In this document: piece after piece, positions 28,597-36,796 of the stretch
How the letters are laid out: the number at the start of each line of letters is the position of its first letter
Numbering within the stretch: position 1 is the stretch's first letter
Source: JACMQX01 sp040385105
GTDB taxonomy: Bacteria; Pseudomonadota; Gammaproteobacteria; Burkholderiales; Burkholderiaceae_C
NCBI GenBank assembly: GCA_040385105.1
Contig: JAZKHY010000031.1
Location: forward strand, 35,741-99,740
Length of the DNA: 64,000 bases
Direction of reading: 5' to 3'
Translations under genes and position numbers: made by a program
The notes under the pieces: generated by a model
Database searches by the model: none
Told to the model about the DNA's origin: nothing
Seen by the model: the letters and a program-made list of their open reading frames with translations, nothing else

Positions 28597-29382
28597 ATGG
28601 ATCTGGGACTCAAGGGCAGGGTGGCGCTGGTGCTCAGCGCCGGCGGCGGGCTGGGCAGCGCGATAGCGGTGGCGCTGGCGCGCGAGGGCGCGGTGCTGTG
28701 CATTGCCGACATCGACGCCACGTCGCTGGCCGCCACGGCTGCCGCCGTGAAGGATGCCGGCGGCGAGGTACACGCATTCCAGTGGGACCTTGGCGACCTG
28801 GCCCAGGCCGACGCGAAGATCGCGCAGGTGCTGGATGCAGCCGGCAAGGTGGACATCCTTTTCAACAACACCGGCGGCCCGCCACCCGGCCCGGCGCACG
28901 GGCATGCCACGCAGGTGTGGCAGCAGGCGTTCCAGTCGATGGTGCTGTCGGTCATCCGCGTGACTGACCTCGTGCTGCCGGGCATGCGTGAACGCGGCTG
29001 GGGCCGCATCATCACCAGCACGTCTTCGGGCGTGGTGGCGCCGATTGCCAACCTTGCGCTGTCCAATGCCACGCGCATCTCGCTGCTGGGCTGGTCCAAG
29101 AGCCTGGCGCGGGATGTGGCGGCAGACGGCGTGACGGTCAACGTCGTGATCCCGGGCCGCATCGCCACCGCGCGCACCCGTTTCCTGGATGCGTCCAAGG
29201 CAAAGCGCGAGGGCCGTGACGCAGCCGTCGTCGAGGCCGAGAGCGCCGCCTCCATTCCGATGGGCCGCTATGGCCGCGCGGACGAATACGCCGACGCCGT
29301 GGCCTTCCTGGCCAGCGAACGCGCTTCCTACATCACCGGCTCGTCGCTGCGCGTTGACGGCGGGCTGATCGCAAGCATCTGA
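28597..29382 (+). CDS. SDR-family protein lacking the Tyr-x-x-x-Lys dyad
   Basis: A 261-residue SDR fold. The N-terminal motif is AGGGLGSA, weaker than TGxxxGxG (LSAGGGLG here). NNTGGPPPGP follows, and the C-terminus has ITGSSLRVDGG. At the active site the sequence is LALSNATRISLLGWSKSLA, so no Tyr stands where the catalytic residue belongs. Similar SNxLR-type SDRs are often annotated as 3-oxoacyl-ACP reductase, but the reaction is uncertain. It starts 13 nt after the aminotransferase and is followed 25 nt later by the RraA-like gene. Confidence 0.88.
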   Translation: MDLGLKGRVALVLSAGGGLGSAIAVALAREGAVLCIADIDATSLAATAAAVKDAGGEVHAFQWDLGDLAQADAKIAQVLDAAGKVDILFNNTGGPPPGPAHGHATQVWQQAFQSMVLSVIRVTDLVLPGMRERGWGRIITSTSSGVVAPIANLALSNATRISLLGWSKSLARDVAADGVTVNVVIPGRIATARTRFLDASKAKREGRDAAVVEAESAASIPMGRYGRADEYADAVAFLASERASYITGSSLRVDGGLIASI

Positions 29383-29407
29383 AACCCCACACCCACCCCG
29401 GAAAAAC

Positions 29408-30127
29408 ATGAACCTCGATCCATCCATCATCAAGACGCTTGAAGGCGTGACCACTGCCACGCTAACCACCGTGCTGCTCAAGAAGGGGCTGCGCAACGTG
29501 TGGATCCGCGGCGCATTTCCCATCACGCCCGGCGCGAAGCGCATCGTGGGCCGCGCATTCACCGTGCGCTTTGTCCCCGCGCGCGAAGACCTGGCCACGC
29601 CCGAGTCGTGGGCGTCCCCCAAGTCCACGCGCGGCGCCATCGAGCAGATGCCTGCAGGCTGCATCGCGGTGGTGGACGCCATGGGCGTGACCGATGCCGG
29701 CGTGTGGGGCGACATCCTCTGCGCGCGCATGGCCAAACGCGGCGTGGCCGCGATGGTGACGGACGGCGTGGTGCGCGACCTGGCCGGCGTGCTGGGCACG
29801 GGCCTGCCGGTGTGGGCGCAAGGCACGGCCTCCCCGCCGTCGGTGGCGGGCCTGACATTCGTGGACTGGCAGCAGCCCGTCGCCTGCGGCGGCGTGGCGG
29901 TGTTCCCGGACGACATCATCGTCGCCGACAAGGACGGCGCGGTGGTGATTCCGGCCGCGCTGCTGGACGACATCCTTGAAGCCGCTGTCGAGCAGGAGCG
30001 GCTGGAGGGCTGGATCATGGACGAGGTCAACGCCGGCGCGGCGCTGCCCGGCCTGTACCCCGCCAACGCCGAGAACAAGGCCCGCTATGAGGCCAGCAAG
30101 AAATCCCCATCCCGTCCCCAACCCTAA
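29408..30127 (+). CDS. RraA-like / 4-hydroxy-4-methyl-2-oxoglutarate aldolase family protein
   Basis: 239 residues with the family core GVWGDILCARMAKRGVAAMV and TDGVVRD, which holds the metal-binding Asp and substrate Arg of HMG/CHA aldolases. GGVAVFPDDIIVADKDGAVVIP is the conserved C-terminal strand pair. The family includes class II pyruvate aldolases of aromatic degradation and RNase E inhibitor RraA. With an aminotransferase and SDR beside it, an aldolase or decarboxylase acting on a 2-oxoacid is more plausible than RNase control. Confidence 0.87.
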   Translation: MNLDPSIIKTLEGVTTATLTTVLLKKGLRNVWIRGAFPITPGAKRIVGRAFTVRFVPAREDLATPESWASPKSTRGAIEQMPAGCIAVVDAMGVTDAGVWGDILCARMAKRGVAAMVTDGVVRDLAGVLGTGLPVWAQGTASPPSVAGLTFVDWQQPVACGGVAVFPDDIIVADKDGAVVIPAALLDDILEAAVEQERLEGWIMDEVNAGAALPGLYPANAENKARYEASKKSPSRPQP

Positions 30128-30142
30128 CCCTGGAGTTACAGC

Positions 30143-31033
30143 ATGAAGAAGTCAGCGTTTGCCATCCTTGCCCTGCTTGCGTGCGCCGCAGCACAGGCAG
30201 ACACACTCAAGAAAATCCGCGACACCGGCTCGGTCACCATGGGCGTGCGCGAAGCCTCCGGCGTGCTGTCGTACACGCTGGGCGACGGCAAGTTCGCCGG
30301 CTACCAGATCGACCTGTGCCACCGCGCGCTGGAAGACATCCAGAAGCAGCTGCGCCTGCCGAAGCTGGACATCAAGTATGTGTCCGTCACGTCCGGCAAC
30401 CGCATCCCGCTGATCCAGAACGGCACGATCGACATCGAATGCGGCTCCACCACCAACAACGCCGCGCGCCAGCAGCAGGTGTCGTTCGCGCTGACCACCT
30501 ATGTGGAAGAAGTGCGCATGGCCGTCAAGACCAGCTCGGGCATCACCTCCATCAACCAGCTGGCGGGCCGTTCGGTGGCCACCACCTCGGGTACGACGTC
30601 GGTGCAGATGCTGCGCAAGCACGAACGCGCCAAGGGCGTGGACTTCCGCGAGATCTTCGGCAAGGACCACACCGACAGCATGCTGATCCTGGAGAGTGGC
30701 CGCGCCGACGCCTTCGTGATGGATGCGCAGGTCCTGGCCGCCAACATTGCCCGAACGCGCAGCCCGGCCGACTTCCGGATCGTCGGCGAGGTGCTGGGCG
30801 TGGAGCCGCTGGCCATCATGCTGCGCAAGGACGACCCGGAGTTCAAGAAGGCCGTCGACAACACGCTGCGCGGCCTGATGAAGACCGGCGAGATGTCGAG
30901 GCTCTATGACAAGTGGTTCCTCAAGCCCGTGCCGCCCACCGGTTTCGTCATGAATCTGCCGGCGACAGACGCCATCAAGGCCGCCTGGGCCAACCCCAAC
31001 GACAAGCCGGCTGAAGACTACGTGAAGCCTTGA
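30143..31033 (+). CDS. Glutamate/aspartate-type ABC transporter substrate-binding protein (GltI-like)
   Basis: A 296-residue periplasmic protein with a signal peptide (KKSAFAILALLACAAAQA). Its type-II binding fold shows SVTMGVREASGVLSYTLGDG, YQIDLCHRALEDI, and ECGSTTNNAARQQQVSF, the acidic amino-acid site region of GltI/AatJ proteins. It starts 16 nt after the RraA-like gene. No permease or ATPase genes accompany it, so it must use a transporter encoded elsewhere or be a sensor-type orphan. Confidence 0.92.
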   Translation: MKKSAFAILALLACAAAQADTLKKIRDTGSVTMGVREASGVLSYTLGDGKFAGYQIDLCHRALEDIQKQLRLPKLDIKYVSVTSGNRIPLIQNGTIDIECGSTTNNAARQQQVSFALTTYVEEVRMAVKTSSGITSINQLAGRSVATTSGTTSVQMLRKHERAKGVDFREIFGKDHTDSMLILESGRADAFVMDAQVLAANIARTRSPADFRIVGEVLGVEPLAIMLRKDDPEFKKAVDNTLRGLMKTGEMSRLYDKWFLKPVPPTGFVMNLPATDAIKAAWANPNDKPAEDYVKP

Positions 31034-31064
31034 GCCGCGCGACAGCGGCTTGGCAGGATCGCGC

Positions 31065-31961
31065 ATGAGAACCCGCCAGATCGAGGTGCTGCATGCGATC
31101 CTCCAGGCGGGCAGCATCACCGGTGCTGCCCGCCTGCTGGAGGTTTCGCAGCCGACCATCACCAGCATGCTCTGCAGCGTCGAGGCCAGCACCGGCCTGG
31201 CGCTGTTCAGGCGTGAAGGAAACCGGCTGGTCGCGACGCCCGAGGTGAAAGCGCTGGCGCCGGCGCTGGGCGAGGCTTCGGCCAGCCTGGAGGCGCTGCG
31301 CCGGATGGCCAGGAACCTGCGGCCGGACGTGGCGCGCCAGCCGCTGCGCGTGTGCTGCGCGCCGTCGCTGGCGCAGACGGTGCTTCCGGTGGCGCTTGCA
31401 TCGCTCAGGCGCCAGGTGCCGGACCTGGTGGTGGTGCTCGGCTCGGCGCAGCAGGACCAGATCGAGCGCAAGCTTCATGAACGCGAGATTGACCTCGGGC
31501 TGGGGTTCGAGCCGCTGCCGCATGCGCAGGTGGACGCAACCGCCCTGGGCGACCTTCACCTGGTCGCGGCAGGCCTGCCGGCGCTGCTGGGCAAATATGC
31601 GCGCGGCACCACCATCGGGCTGGAGGCGCTGGCCAGCATGGCGCTGATCGGCCTGTCCGGACAGGACCCGGCAAGCCGCCTGTTCGCCGCGCATTCGCAG
31701 CGCCTTGACTGGCCCCTGCCGCCGGCCTGCGCGCACGGCGGCGACGTGGCGCTGCGGCTGGCCGAACGCGGGCAGGGCGTGGCGCTGCTGGACTCGGCGC
31801 ATGCGCTGGCCTGCGGCCCGGCGCTCAAGGTGCTGCGCGTCGAGCCGCTGGAGCGGTTTGCGGTGTGCGCCCTGCTGCCGCGCGGCGAAAAGCCGGGCGA
31901 CAGGGTGCGCCTGCTGATGGATGCACTGTCGGCCGCCATCCCCGTGGCTGTTACACAATAG
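31065..31961 (+). CDS. LysR-family transcriptional regulator
   Basis: A 298-residue LysR protein. The N-terminal helix-turn-helix is RTRQIEVLHAILQAGSITGA, then ARLLEVSQPTITSML, followed by a periplasmic-binding-like effector domain. ATG 31065 gives the normal LTTR length, with AGGA about 7 nt upstream. It closes the aminotransferase/SDR/aldolase/GltI block on the same strand and may control it, although LTTRs are more often divergent. Confidence 0.9.
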   Translation: MRTRQIEVLHAILQAGSITGAARLLEVSQPTITSMLCSVEASTGLALFRREGNRLVATPEVKALAPALGEASASLEALRRMARNLRPDVARQPLRVCCAPSLAQTVLPVALASLRRQVPDLVVVLGSAQQDQIERKLHEREIDLGLGFEPLPHAQVDATALGDLHLVAAGLPALLGKYARGTTIGLEALASMALIGLSGQDPASRLFAAHSQRLDWPLPPACAHGGDVALRLAERGQGVALLDSAHALACGPALKVLRVEPLERFAVCALLPRGEKPGDRVRLLMDALSAAIPVAVTQ

Positions 31962-31992
31962 CCTCCAGCGGAAACTTTCCCGGGAACCACCG

Positions 31993-32856
31993 ATGCTGCG
32001 AGAACTCCAGACCCTGCTTGCCGTCGCCCAGCACGGCACGTTCGCCGCGGCGGGCGAGCGCATCGGCCTGACCCAGGGCGCGGTCAGCGCGCAGATCCAG
32101 CGGCTGGAAGAAGAGCTGGGCTTCCCGCTGTTTGACCGCACGGGCCGGTCGGCCACGCTGAATGCGGCGGGCCGCGAAACGCTGGCCCGCGCACAGGAGA
32201 TCGTGTCGCTGTGTCGCCAGCTGTCCGACCCGGCGCAGCACAAGGCAAGGGGCGTGATCCGCATGGGTGCGATTGCGTCCGCGCAAAGCTCCTGGCTCAG
32301 CCAGGCGCTGGCGCCGTTCCGGCGCGAGTTCCCGGAGCTGTCGGTGCGCGTCGTGCCCGGCGTCTCGCTCAACCTGCTGGGGCAGGTGGACTGCGGCGAG
32401 ATCGACATGGCGCTGATGCTGCGCCCGCCGTTTGCACTGCCCCGGGAACTGCGGTGGCATCACCTGTCCACGGACCCCTACTACCTCGTCGTCAACGAGA
32501 CGGTGCGCGGCGATGACTGGGAGGCCATCCTCCGCGAGCAGCCCTTTGTGCGCTATGACCGGACGTCGTTTGGCGGCCGGGCTGTCGAAAGGTTCCTGCG
32601 CACCCAGCGCATCCAGGTGAATGAAGCCGTGGAACTCGACGAGCTTGGCGGCATGGTGCAAGCCGTGGCCAGCGGGCTTGGTGTGGCCCTGATGCCGGTC
32701 GTGCCGCCGCATGCGCCGCTGCCGCACGGCGTGCGTGTGGTGGACCTGCGCAATGCGGTGTTCTACCGGGAGGTGGGCCTTGTGGCGCGTGCCAATGCCG
32801 GCAGCGGCCCGGTGCAGCGCCTGATCGAGCACGTCTGCGCAACCAACAGGGGCTGA
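31993..32856 (+). CDS. LysR-family transcriptional regulator
   Basis: A 287-residue LysR protein. The helix-turn-helix (MLRELQTLLAVAQHGTFAAA, then RIGLTQGAVSAQIQRLEEEL) starts directly at the ATG, and the effector domain follows (GVIRMGAIASAQSSWLSQAL). It begins 31 nt after the first LysR gene, forming a tandem pair. A perfect hairpin terminator follows 51 bp after its stop. Confidence 0.9.
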   Translation: MLRELQTLLAVAQHGTFAAAGERIGLTQGAVSAQIQRLEEELGFPLFDRTGRSATLNAAGRETLARAQEIVSLCRQLSDPAQHKARGVIRMGAIASAQSSWLSQALAPFRREFPELSVRVVPGVSLNLLGQVDCGEIDMALMLRPPFALPRELRWHHLSTDPYYLVVNETVRGDDWEAILREQPFVRYDRTSFGGRAVERFLRTQRIQVNEAVELDELGGMVQAVASGLGVALMPVVPPHAPLPHGVRVVDLRNAVFYREVGLVARANAGSGPVQRLIEHVCATNRG

Positions 32857-32907
32857 TGTTCGCTGCAGCATGCGGCATCCATCGCGGTCATCCACCGCGC
32901 ACATGCC

Positions 32908-32942
32908 AAAGCCCCTGGCAGGCGAACCTGCTCAGGGGCTTT
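32908..32942. terminator. Bidirectional hairpin terminator
   Basis: AAAGCCCCTG / CAGGGGCTTT forms a perfect 10-bp outer stem. It encloses an inner GCAGG-CGAA-CCTGC stem-loop. It lies between the convergent LysR gene and the copy-B small exported-protein gene, and is a relative of the hairpin after glmS. Confidence 0.75.
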
Positions 32943-33362
32943 GTGATTCAGCCAGCGCGGTGTGCGCTGTTGAATTCAGCCGTGGCTCAGACTTCGCCGA
33001 CGGTCGTGTAGGCGCGTGCAGCCTGGCGGCCTTCGTCGCGCACGGCGGCGGTGGAGCGCACGGTGCCGGACTTGCCTTCAAAAGCGAACTGGCCGACTTC
33101 GCCGGTTTGCGGCAGGTTGTCGTTCTTCACGGCGTCCAGGGTCTGGGCCTGCACTTCAGCGCGGGTGGCAACGCCAGGCGTGTACACGGGGCTGAAGCTG
33201 GCGGGTTCGCCTGCGAAAGCTGCACCGGCGGCGAGGATGAGGGAGGCGAGGGCGATTTTCTTCATGATGGTCTTTCAGTTGGTTAAGGTTGGTTGGTCAG
33301 TTTGTTGGCCTTGTTATCGGCGGCGAATCTGTCGTCGATGGGATGTAATGTCCGGGAATGCG
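32938..33362. repeat. Copy B of a duplicated small-gene locus (pairs with 19821-20244)
   Basis: Direct-orientation duplicate of 19821-20244. It includes the gene, about 97 bp upstream through CCGGGAATGCG, and the terminator edge. The leader and signal-peptide region differ at only a few bases, whereas the mature coding part has diverged. Beyond these limits the flanks are unrelated. Confidence 0.8.
32987..33265 (-). CDS. Small exported protein, DUF4148-like (copy B)
   Basis: A 92-residue paralogue of the protein at 19870-20148. The first 24 residues are identical, including the signal peptide, as are the DEGRQAARAY tail and PQTGEVGQF core. The middle differs (QAQTLDAVKNDNL against RAEVINAVKSDAL). 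Conserved length and no stop codons suggest both copies are functional. The role is unknown. Confidence 0.8.
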   Translation of the reverse strand: MKKIALASLILAAGAAFAGEPASFSPVYTPGVATRAEVQAQTLDAVKNDNLPQTGEVGQFAFEGKSGTVRSTAAVRDEGRQAARAYTTVGEV

Positions 33363-33472
33363 GGTTTACCCGGAAGCAGGTTGCGACGAACTGCCTGAAT
33401 CGGGGCGTGAGTTGCCGTGCAGCGGGACTGAATGGCAGGCGCCTGCCCCCTGCCGTGTGGCCGCCGGAACGC

Positions 33473-33507
33473 AAAAAGGGCCGGCACACTTGCATGTGCC
33501 GGCCCCC
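33473..33507 (-). terminator. Rho-independent terminator of the Rrf2-family gene
   Basis: GGGCCGGCACA-CTTGCA-TGTGCCGGCCC is a perfect 11-bp GC-rich stem at 33478-33505. Read on the minus strand it is followed by TTTTT, and it lies 27 bp after the Rrf2 stop. It is a textbook terminator for that gene. Confidence 0.85.
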
Positions 33508-33531
33508 AAAAAAAGAAATCAGGAAAAGGTT

Positions 33532-34050
33532 TCAGCGCCCCATGGCGAACATCTTGCCCAGCGCAAACACCGAGTTGGGCGCATTGACCTTCATCGGCGC
33601 AGCCTTGGGCTTGACGCCATGGGCAATGCGGGCTGGCGCATCGTCCACCACCGTGCCCTTGGCGATCTGGTCGTCGGCCAGGCCCTTGAGCGTGATGGTC
33701 TGCAGGTACTGGGTCATCCGGTCGTTCAGGCTGTCCCACAGCTCGCTGGTGACGGCGTCGTTCTTGTGGCGTGTGCGGCTGGCAGCGGCGCTGGGCTTGT
33801 CCACCGCGAGCAGGATTTCTGCCACCGAAATGTCGGCGGGCTTGCGGGCTAGCGAGTAACCGCCGCCCGGGCCGCGGGTGCTCTCCACGAGCCCCGCCTG
33901 GCGCAGGTTGCTGAACAGCTGCTCAAGGTAGGACAGCGAAATCTGCTGGCGCGCGCCGATGGAGGCCAGTGCAACGGCCCCACGCTGCTCGCGCAGCGCC
34001 AGATCAATCATCGCCGCTACGGCGAAACGGCCCCGGGTGGTAAGACGCAT
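33532..34050 (-). CDS. Rrf2-family regulator, IscR-like but without cluster cysteines
   Basis: A 172-residue Rrf2 protein. The start MRLTTRGRFAVAAMIDLAL and the winged helix ISLSYLEQLFSNLRQAGLVE with RGPGGGYSLAR are strongly IscR-like. So is the C-terminal LWDSLNDRMTQYLQTITLKGL. The linker that holds three Fe-S-ligating Cys in IscR reads DKPSAAASRTRHKND here, and the protein has no Cys at all. It cannot bind a cluster in the IscR way, so it either works as an apo-type repressor or senses something else. It is divergent from the NhaR-like gene. Confidence 0.88.
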   Translation of the reverse strand: MRLTTRGRFAVAAMIDLALREQRGAVALASIGARQQISLSYLEQLFSNLRQAGLVESTRGPGGGYSLARKPADISVAEILLAVDKPSAAASRTRHKNDAVTSELWDSLNDRMTQYLQTITLKGLADDQIAKGTVVDDAPARIAHGVKPKAAPMKVNAPNSVFALGKMFAMGR

Positions 34051-34103
34051 GGTGAACTCCTTCTGGTGTCGATCATCGACCCCTCGAATCTACCCCCTGG
34101 AAC

Positions 34104-34154
34104 ACTTCGCGTATATTCGTATTTTCAAAGAAAATACTTCGAAAAACGCGAAGT
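34104..34154. promoter_or_regulatory. Nested inverted repeats between rrf2 and nhaR-like genes
   Basis: An inner perfect repeat GTATTTTC-AAA-GAAAATAC (34119-34137) lies inside an outer perfect pair ACTTCGCG (34104-34111) / CGCGAAGT (34147-34154). The CGCGAAGT arm ends 13 nt before the nhaR-like ATG. The nested symmetry and AT-rich core suggest an operator, for the NhaR-like protein, the Rrf2 protein, or both. Confidence 0.6.
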
Positions 34155-34167
34155 ATTGAGCTGCATC

Positions 34168-35073
34168 ATGAACTTCAAGCACCTGCGCTATTTCTGGGTC
34201 GTTGCCAAGGCGGGCGGTGTCATGCGCGCCGCCGAGCAGCTGCACACCACGCCGCAGACGCTGTCGGGCCAGATCAAGCTTCTGGAAGACAGCCTGGGTT
34301 ACAAACTGTTCCAGAAAAGCGGGCGTGCGCTGGAGCTGACCGACGAAGGCAGGCTTGCGCTCAGCTATGCCGATGAAATCTTCGCGCTGGGGTCGGAGCT
34401 TGAAAACGCCGTGCGCCATGCCGAGGGCGGCCGCCGCTCGCTGGAGTTCCGGGTCGGCGTGGCGGACTCGGTGGCCAAGTCGGTGGCCTACCACCTGCTG
34501 GAGCCGGCGCTGAACCTGCCGCAGCAGGTGCGCATGATCTGCCATGAAGGCAAGTTTGACGACCTGCTGGCCCGGCTGGCGCTGCACCGGCTGGACCTCG
34601 TCATTGCCGATGAACGGCTGCCCAAGCGCGTCAGCGTCAAGGCGTTCAACCACCCGCTGGGCACCAGCGCCACCAGCTTCGTGTGTGCACCCGCGCTCAA
34701 GGCGCGGCTCAAGGGGCGCTTTCCGGAATGCCTCAACGGCATGCCGATGCTCATTCACGGGGCCTCGTCGGCGGTGCGCCAGCAGTTTGACCAGTGGCTG
34801 GCCCGGCACGACATCCACCCGCGGGTCATCGGCGAGTTTGACGACGGCGCGCTGATGAACGCCTTTGGCCGCGAAGGCAGCGGCGTGTTCATGACGCCCA
34901 CGGTGCTGGAGGCCGAGATCGAGGCGCAGTACGGCGTGACGGTGATCGGCCGCACCCATGAGCTGATGGAAGAGTTTTTTGCCATCTCGGTGGAGCGGCG
35001 CATCTCGCACCCGTGCGTGGCCGCCATCACCCGCTCGGCCCGGGCCCAGCTGTTCAGCGCATCGGCGGTCTGA
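34168..35073 (+). CDS. LysR-family regulator, NhaR-like
   Basis: A 301-residue LTTR with the NhaR-type start MNFKHLRYFWVVAKAGGVMR and LHTTPQTLSGQIKLLEDSLG in the recognition helix. The effector domain contains FDDGALMNAFGREGSGVFM, a segment typical of NhaR, which in E. coli responds to Na+/alkaline pH. No antiporter gene is nearby. It is divergent from an Rrf2 gene across 117 bp of palindromic DNA. Confidence 0.88.
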   Translation: MNFKHLRYFWVVAKAGGVMRAAEQLHTTPQTLSGQIKLLEDSLGYKLFQKSGRALELTDEGRLALSYADEIFALGSELENAVRHAEGGRRSLEFRVGVADSVAKSVAYHLLEPALNLPQQVRMICHEGKFDDLLARLALHRLDLVIADERLPKRVSVKAFNHPLGTSATSFVCAPALKARLKGRFPECLNGMPMLIHGASSAVRQQFDQWLARHDIHPRVIGEFDDGALMNAFGREGSGVFMTPTVLEAEIEAQYGVTVIGRTHELMEEFFAISVERRISHPCVAAITRSARAQLFSASAV

Positions 35074-35133
35074 GGCCGTGGTACAACCGGGCTCCCGTTC
35101 CGGCCCCAGGCACTCCCCAAGGAAAGTCCAATC

Positions 35134-35721
35134 GTGAAATTGAAGATGGCTCCCAATTCGCTGTTCGCCGTGTTGCTGCGCTCGCCATGGTGGATCAGCA
35201 TTGCCATTGCCGCCGCCATGGCCGGCGCCTCGCGGCTGGCGTTGCCGGCAGAGTATGTGGTGTTTGGTGCCATGGGCGGCATCCCGTTCGTCGTCATCGG
35301 GGTTGTCGCTGCCTGGCGGCAGTTCAAGGCGCCGAGCGAGAAAAGCGTGGTGGCGACGCTTGAAGCGGTTCAGGCCATGTCGTGGCGCGAATTCTCCGCG
35401 GCACTTGAGGCCGCCCTGGTGCGCGACGGCTGCACGGTCGAGGCGATCAAGAGCCCCGCGGCAGACTTTGCCGCGACAAAAGGCACGCGTGTGTCCCTGG
35501 TCAGTGCCAAGCGCTGGAAGGCCGCCAGCCTTGGCATCGAGCCCTTGCGCGAACTGCATGCGGCCACCCAGGCAAGGGAGGCACAGGAGAGCATCTACAT
35601 CACGCTCGGCGAGATGAGCGACAACGCACGGCGCTTTGCCGGTGAGCACAGGATCCGCGTTATCTCCGGGACCGAACTGGCGGTGCTGCTGGGCAGGCAA
35701 GCACCGCCGCGCAAGGCCTGA
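35134..35721 (+). CDS. Membrane protein with Mrr/restriction-endonuclease-like domain
   Basis: 195 residues. Two membrane segments near the N-terminus (about 14-36 and 43-60) are followed by a cytosolic domain, MSWREFSAALEAALVRDGCT to SLGIEPLREL. It resembles Mrr_cat-type domains: a helix, then DFAATKG...VSLVSAKRWKA, where an acidic residue and the Q/SxK lysine align with the PD-(D/E)xK core, and IYITLGEMSDNARRFA. The middle acidic residue is not evident, so nuclease activity is doubtful. The GTG start is preceded by AAGGA about 9 nt upstream. Confidence 0.65.
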   Translation: MKLKMAPNSLFAVLLRSPWWISIAIAAAMAGASRLALPAEYVVFGAMGGIPFVVIGVVAAWRQFKAPSEKSVVATLEAVQAMSWREFSAALEAALVRDGCTVEAIKSPAADFAATKGTRVSLVSAKRWKAASLGIEPLRELHAATQAREAQESIYITLGEMSDNARRFAGEHRIRVISGTELAVLLGRQAPPRKA

Positions 35722-35752
35722 CGCCCCCTGATGCCGGGTTGCTGCCGCGCTT

Positions 35753-36082
35753 TCAGCGGCGGCAGATCAGCATGCCGACGACCAGGCCCGCGCCGGCCGC
35801 AGTGCCGATGGCGCGCCACGGGTTCTCATGCACCCAGGTGTCGGCCGCACGCCCCGCTGCTGCTGCCTTGGCCGCTGCGGTGTTCTCGACCTCGATCAGC
35901 CCGGCCTGCAGCTTGAGCAGCGCCACTTCGAGCTGCTCGCGCGCCGAGCCTGCCAGCTCGGAGCCGGTGGATGCCGTTGCCTGCAGCAGGGCCTGCACAT
36001 CGCGGATGACCGTCTTCAGGTCTTCGGCCACGACAGCCCCGGCCTGTGACATGGCGGCTTTGCTTGAGGATGTTTCGTCCAT
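35753..36082 (-). CDS. DUF883 (ElaB/YqjD-like) membrane-anchored protein
   Basis: A 109-residue protein. It is a long helical region (EDLKTVIRDVQALLQATAST, then EQLEVALLKLQAGLIEVENT) with a single C-terminal membrane anchor (WRAIGTAAGAGLVVGMLICRR). This is the DUF883/ElaB plan: ribosome-associated inner-membrane proteins of stationary phase in E. coli. The ATG at 36082 has GGGAG just upstream; the longer frame has no support. Confidence 0.85.
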   Translation of the reverse strand: MDETSSSKAAMSQAGAVVAEDLKTVIRDVQALLQATASTGSELAGSAREQLEVALLKLQAGLIEVENTAAAKAAAAGRAADTWVHENPWRAIGTAAGAGLVVGMLICRR

Positions 36083-36182
36083 GAGGGGCTCCCGTTTCCA
36101 AAAAAATCCAGCATAGCTTTGCATGTCCCAAGGCTCGGTGCGCCAGCGCACGAATCCCGGCGCCGATACCCGGCGGCGATAT

Positions 36183-36704
36183 TCAGGCGGCGATCGCCTG
36201 CAGGCCCAGCACCACCTGGGCGCAGGCCTGCGCCGCCTCGGTGCCCTTGATCAGGAAATGATCGCTGAAGTACTTGCGGTGCTCCGCATGCTCATGGAAG
36301 TGGTGCGGCGTCAGCACGGCGGACAGCACCGGCACATCCACTTCAAGCTGCACCTGCATCAGCGCGCGCACCACCGTCTGGGCGACGAAGTCGTGCCGGT
36401 AGATACCGCCGTCCACCACCAGCGCGCAGCCCACGATGGCGGCGTAGCGGCCTGATTTTGCGAGCCGCCGCGCGTGCAGCGGTATCTCGAAGGCGCCGGG
36501 CACCCGGAACACGTCGATGCTTTCCGTGCCGACGCCGTGCCTGGCCATCTCGGAGATGAAGGCCTCGCGCGCGCGCTGCACGATGTCGGCGTGCCAGCAG
36601 GCCTCGACAAAGGCCACGCGGGTGTCGGGCGGCAGGGGTTGGGGGACATAGGCCGCAGCGGCTGCCGCAGGCTTGAGGGAGGTTGAGTAGTCGGTCTGAT
36701 TCAT
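36183..36704 (-). CDS. ribH: 6,7-dimethyl-8-ribityllumazine synthase, type II
   Basis: Condenses the pyrimidinedione with dihydroxybutanone phosphate in riboflavin synthesis. 173 residues: RVAFVEACWHADIVQRARE, PGAFEIPLHARRLA (substrate loop), VVDGGIYRHDFVAQTV and PVLSAVLTPHHFHEH. The H-rich PHHFHEH segment and the lack of other rib genes nearby fit the RibH2-type homologues. The ATG follows AAAGG and lies 92 nt after an FMN riboswitch on the same strand, which would shut off expression when FMN is plentiful. Confidence 0.93.
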   Translation of the reverse strand: MNQTDYSTSLKPAAAAAAYVPQPLPPDTRVAFVEACWHADIVQRAREAFISEMARHGVGTESIDVFRVPGAFEIPLHARRLAKSGRYAAIVGCALVVDGGIYRHDFVAQTVVRALMQVQLEVDVPVLSAVLTPHHFHEHAEHRKYFSDHFLIKGTEAAQACAQVVLGLQAIAA

Positions 36705-36796
36705 GGCTGCCTTTGCAGTGAAACCCAATAAAACCAGGACGAACGAGCAGTGCAGGCACGCGCGCGCCAGAAGGCGCGGCGTGGCCGCCAGGCATC

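Noticed and set aside
34090..35700. Minus-strand open frame of 536 codons across the NhaR-like and Mrr-like genes
   Set aside because: It spans two well-supported plus-strand genes and the operator between them; its composition is not protein-like.
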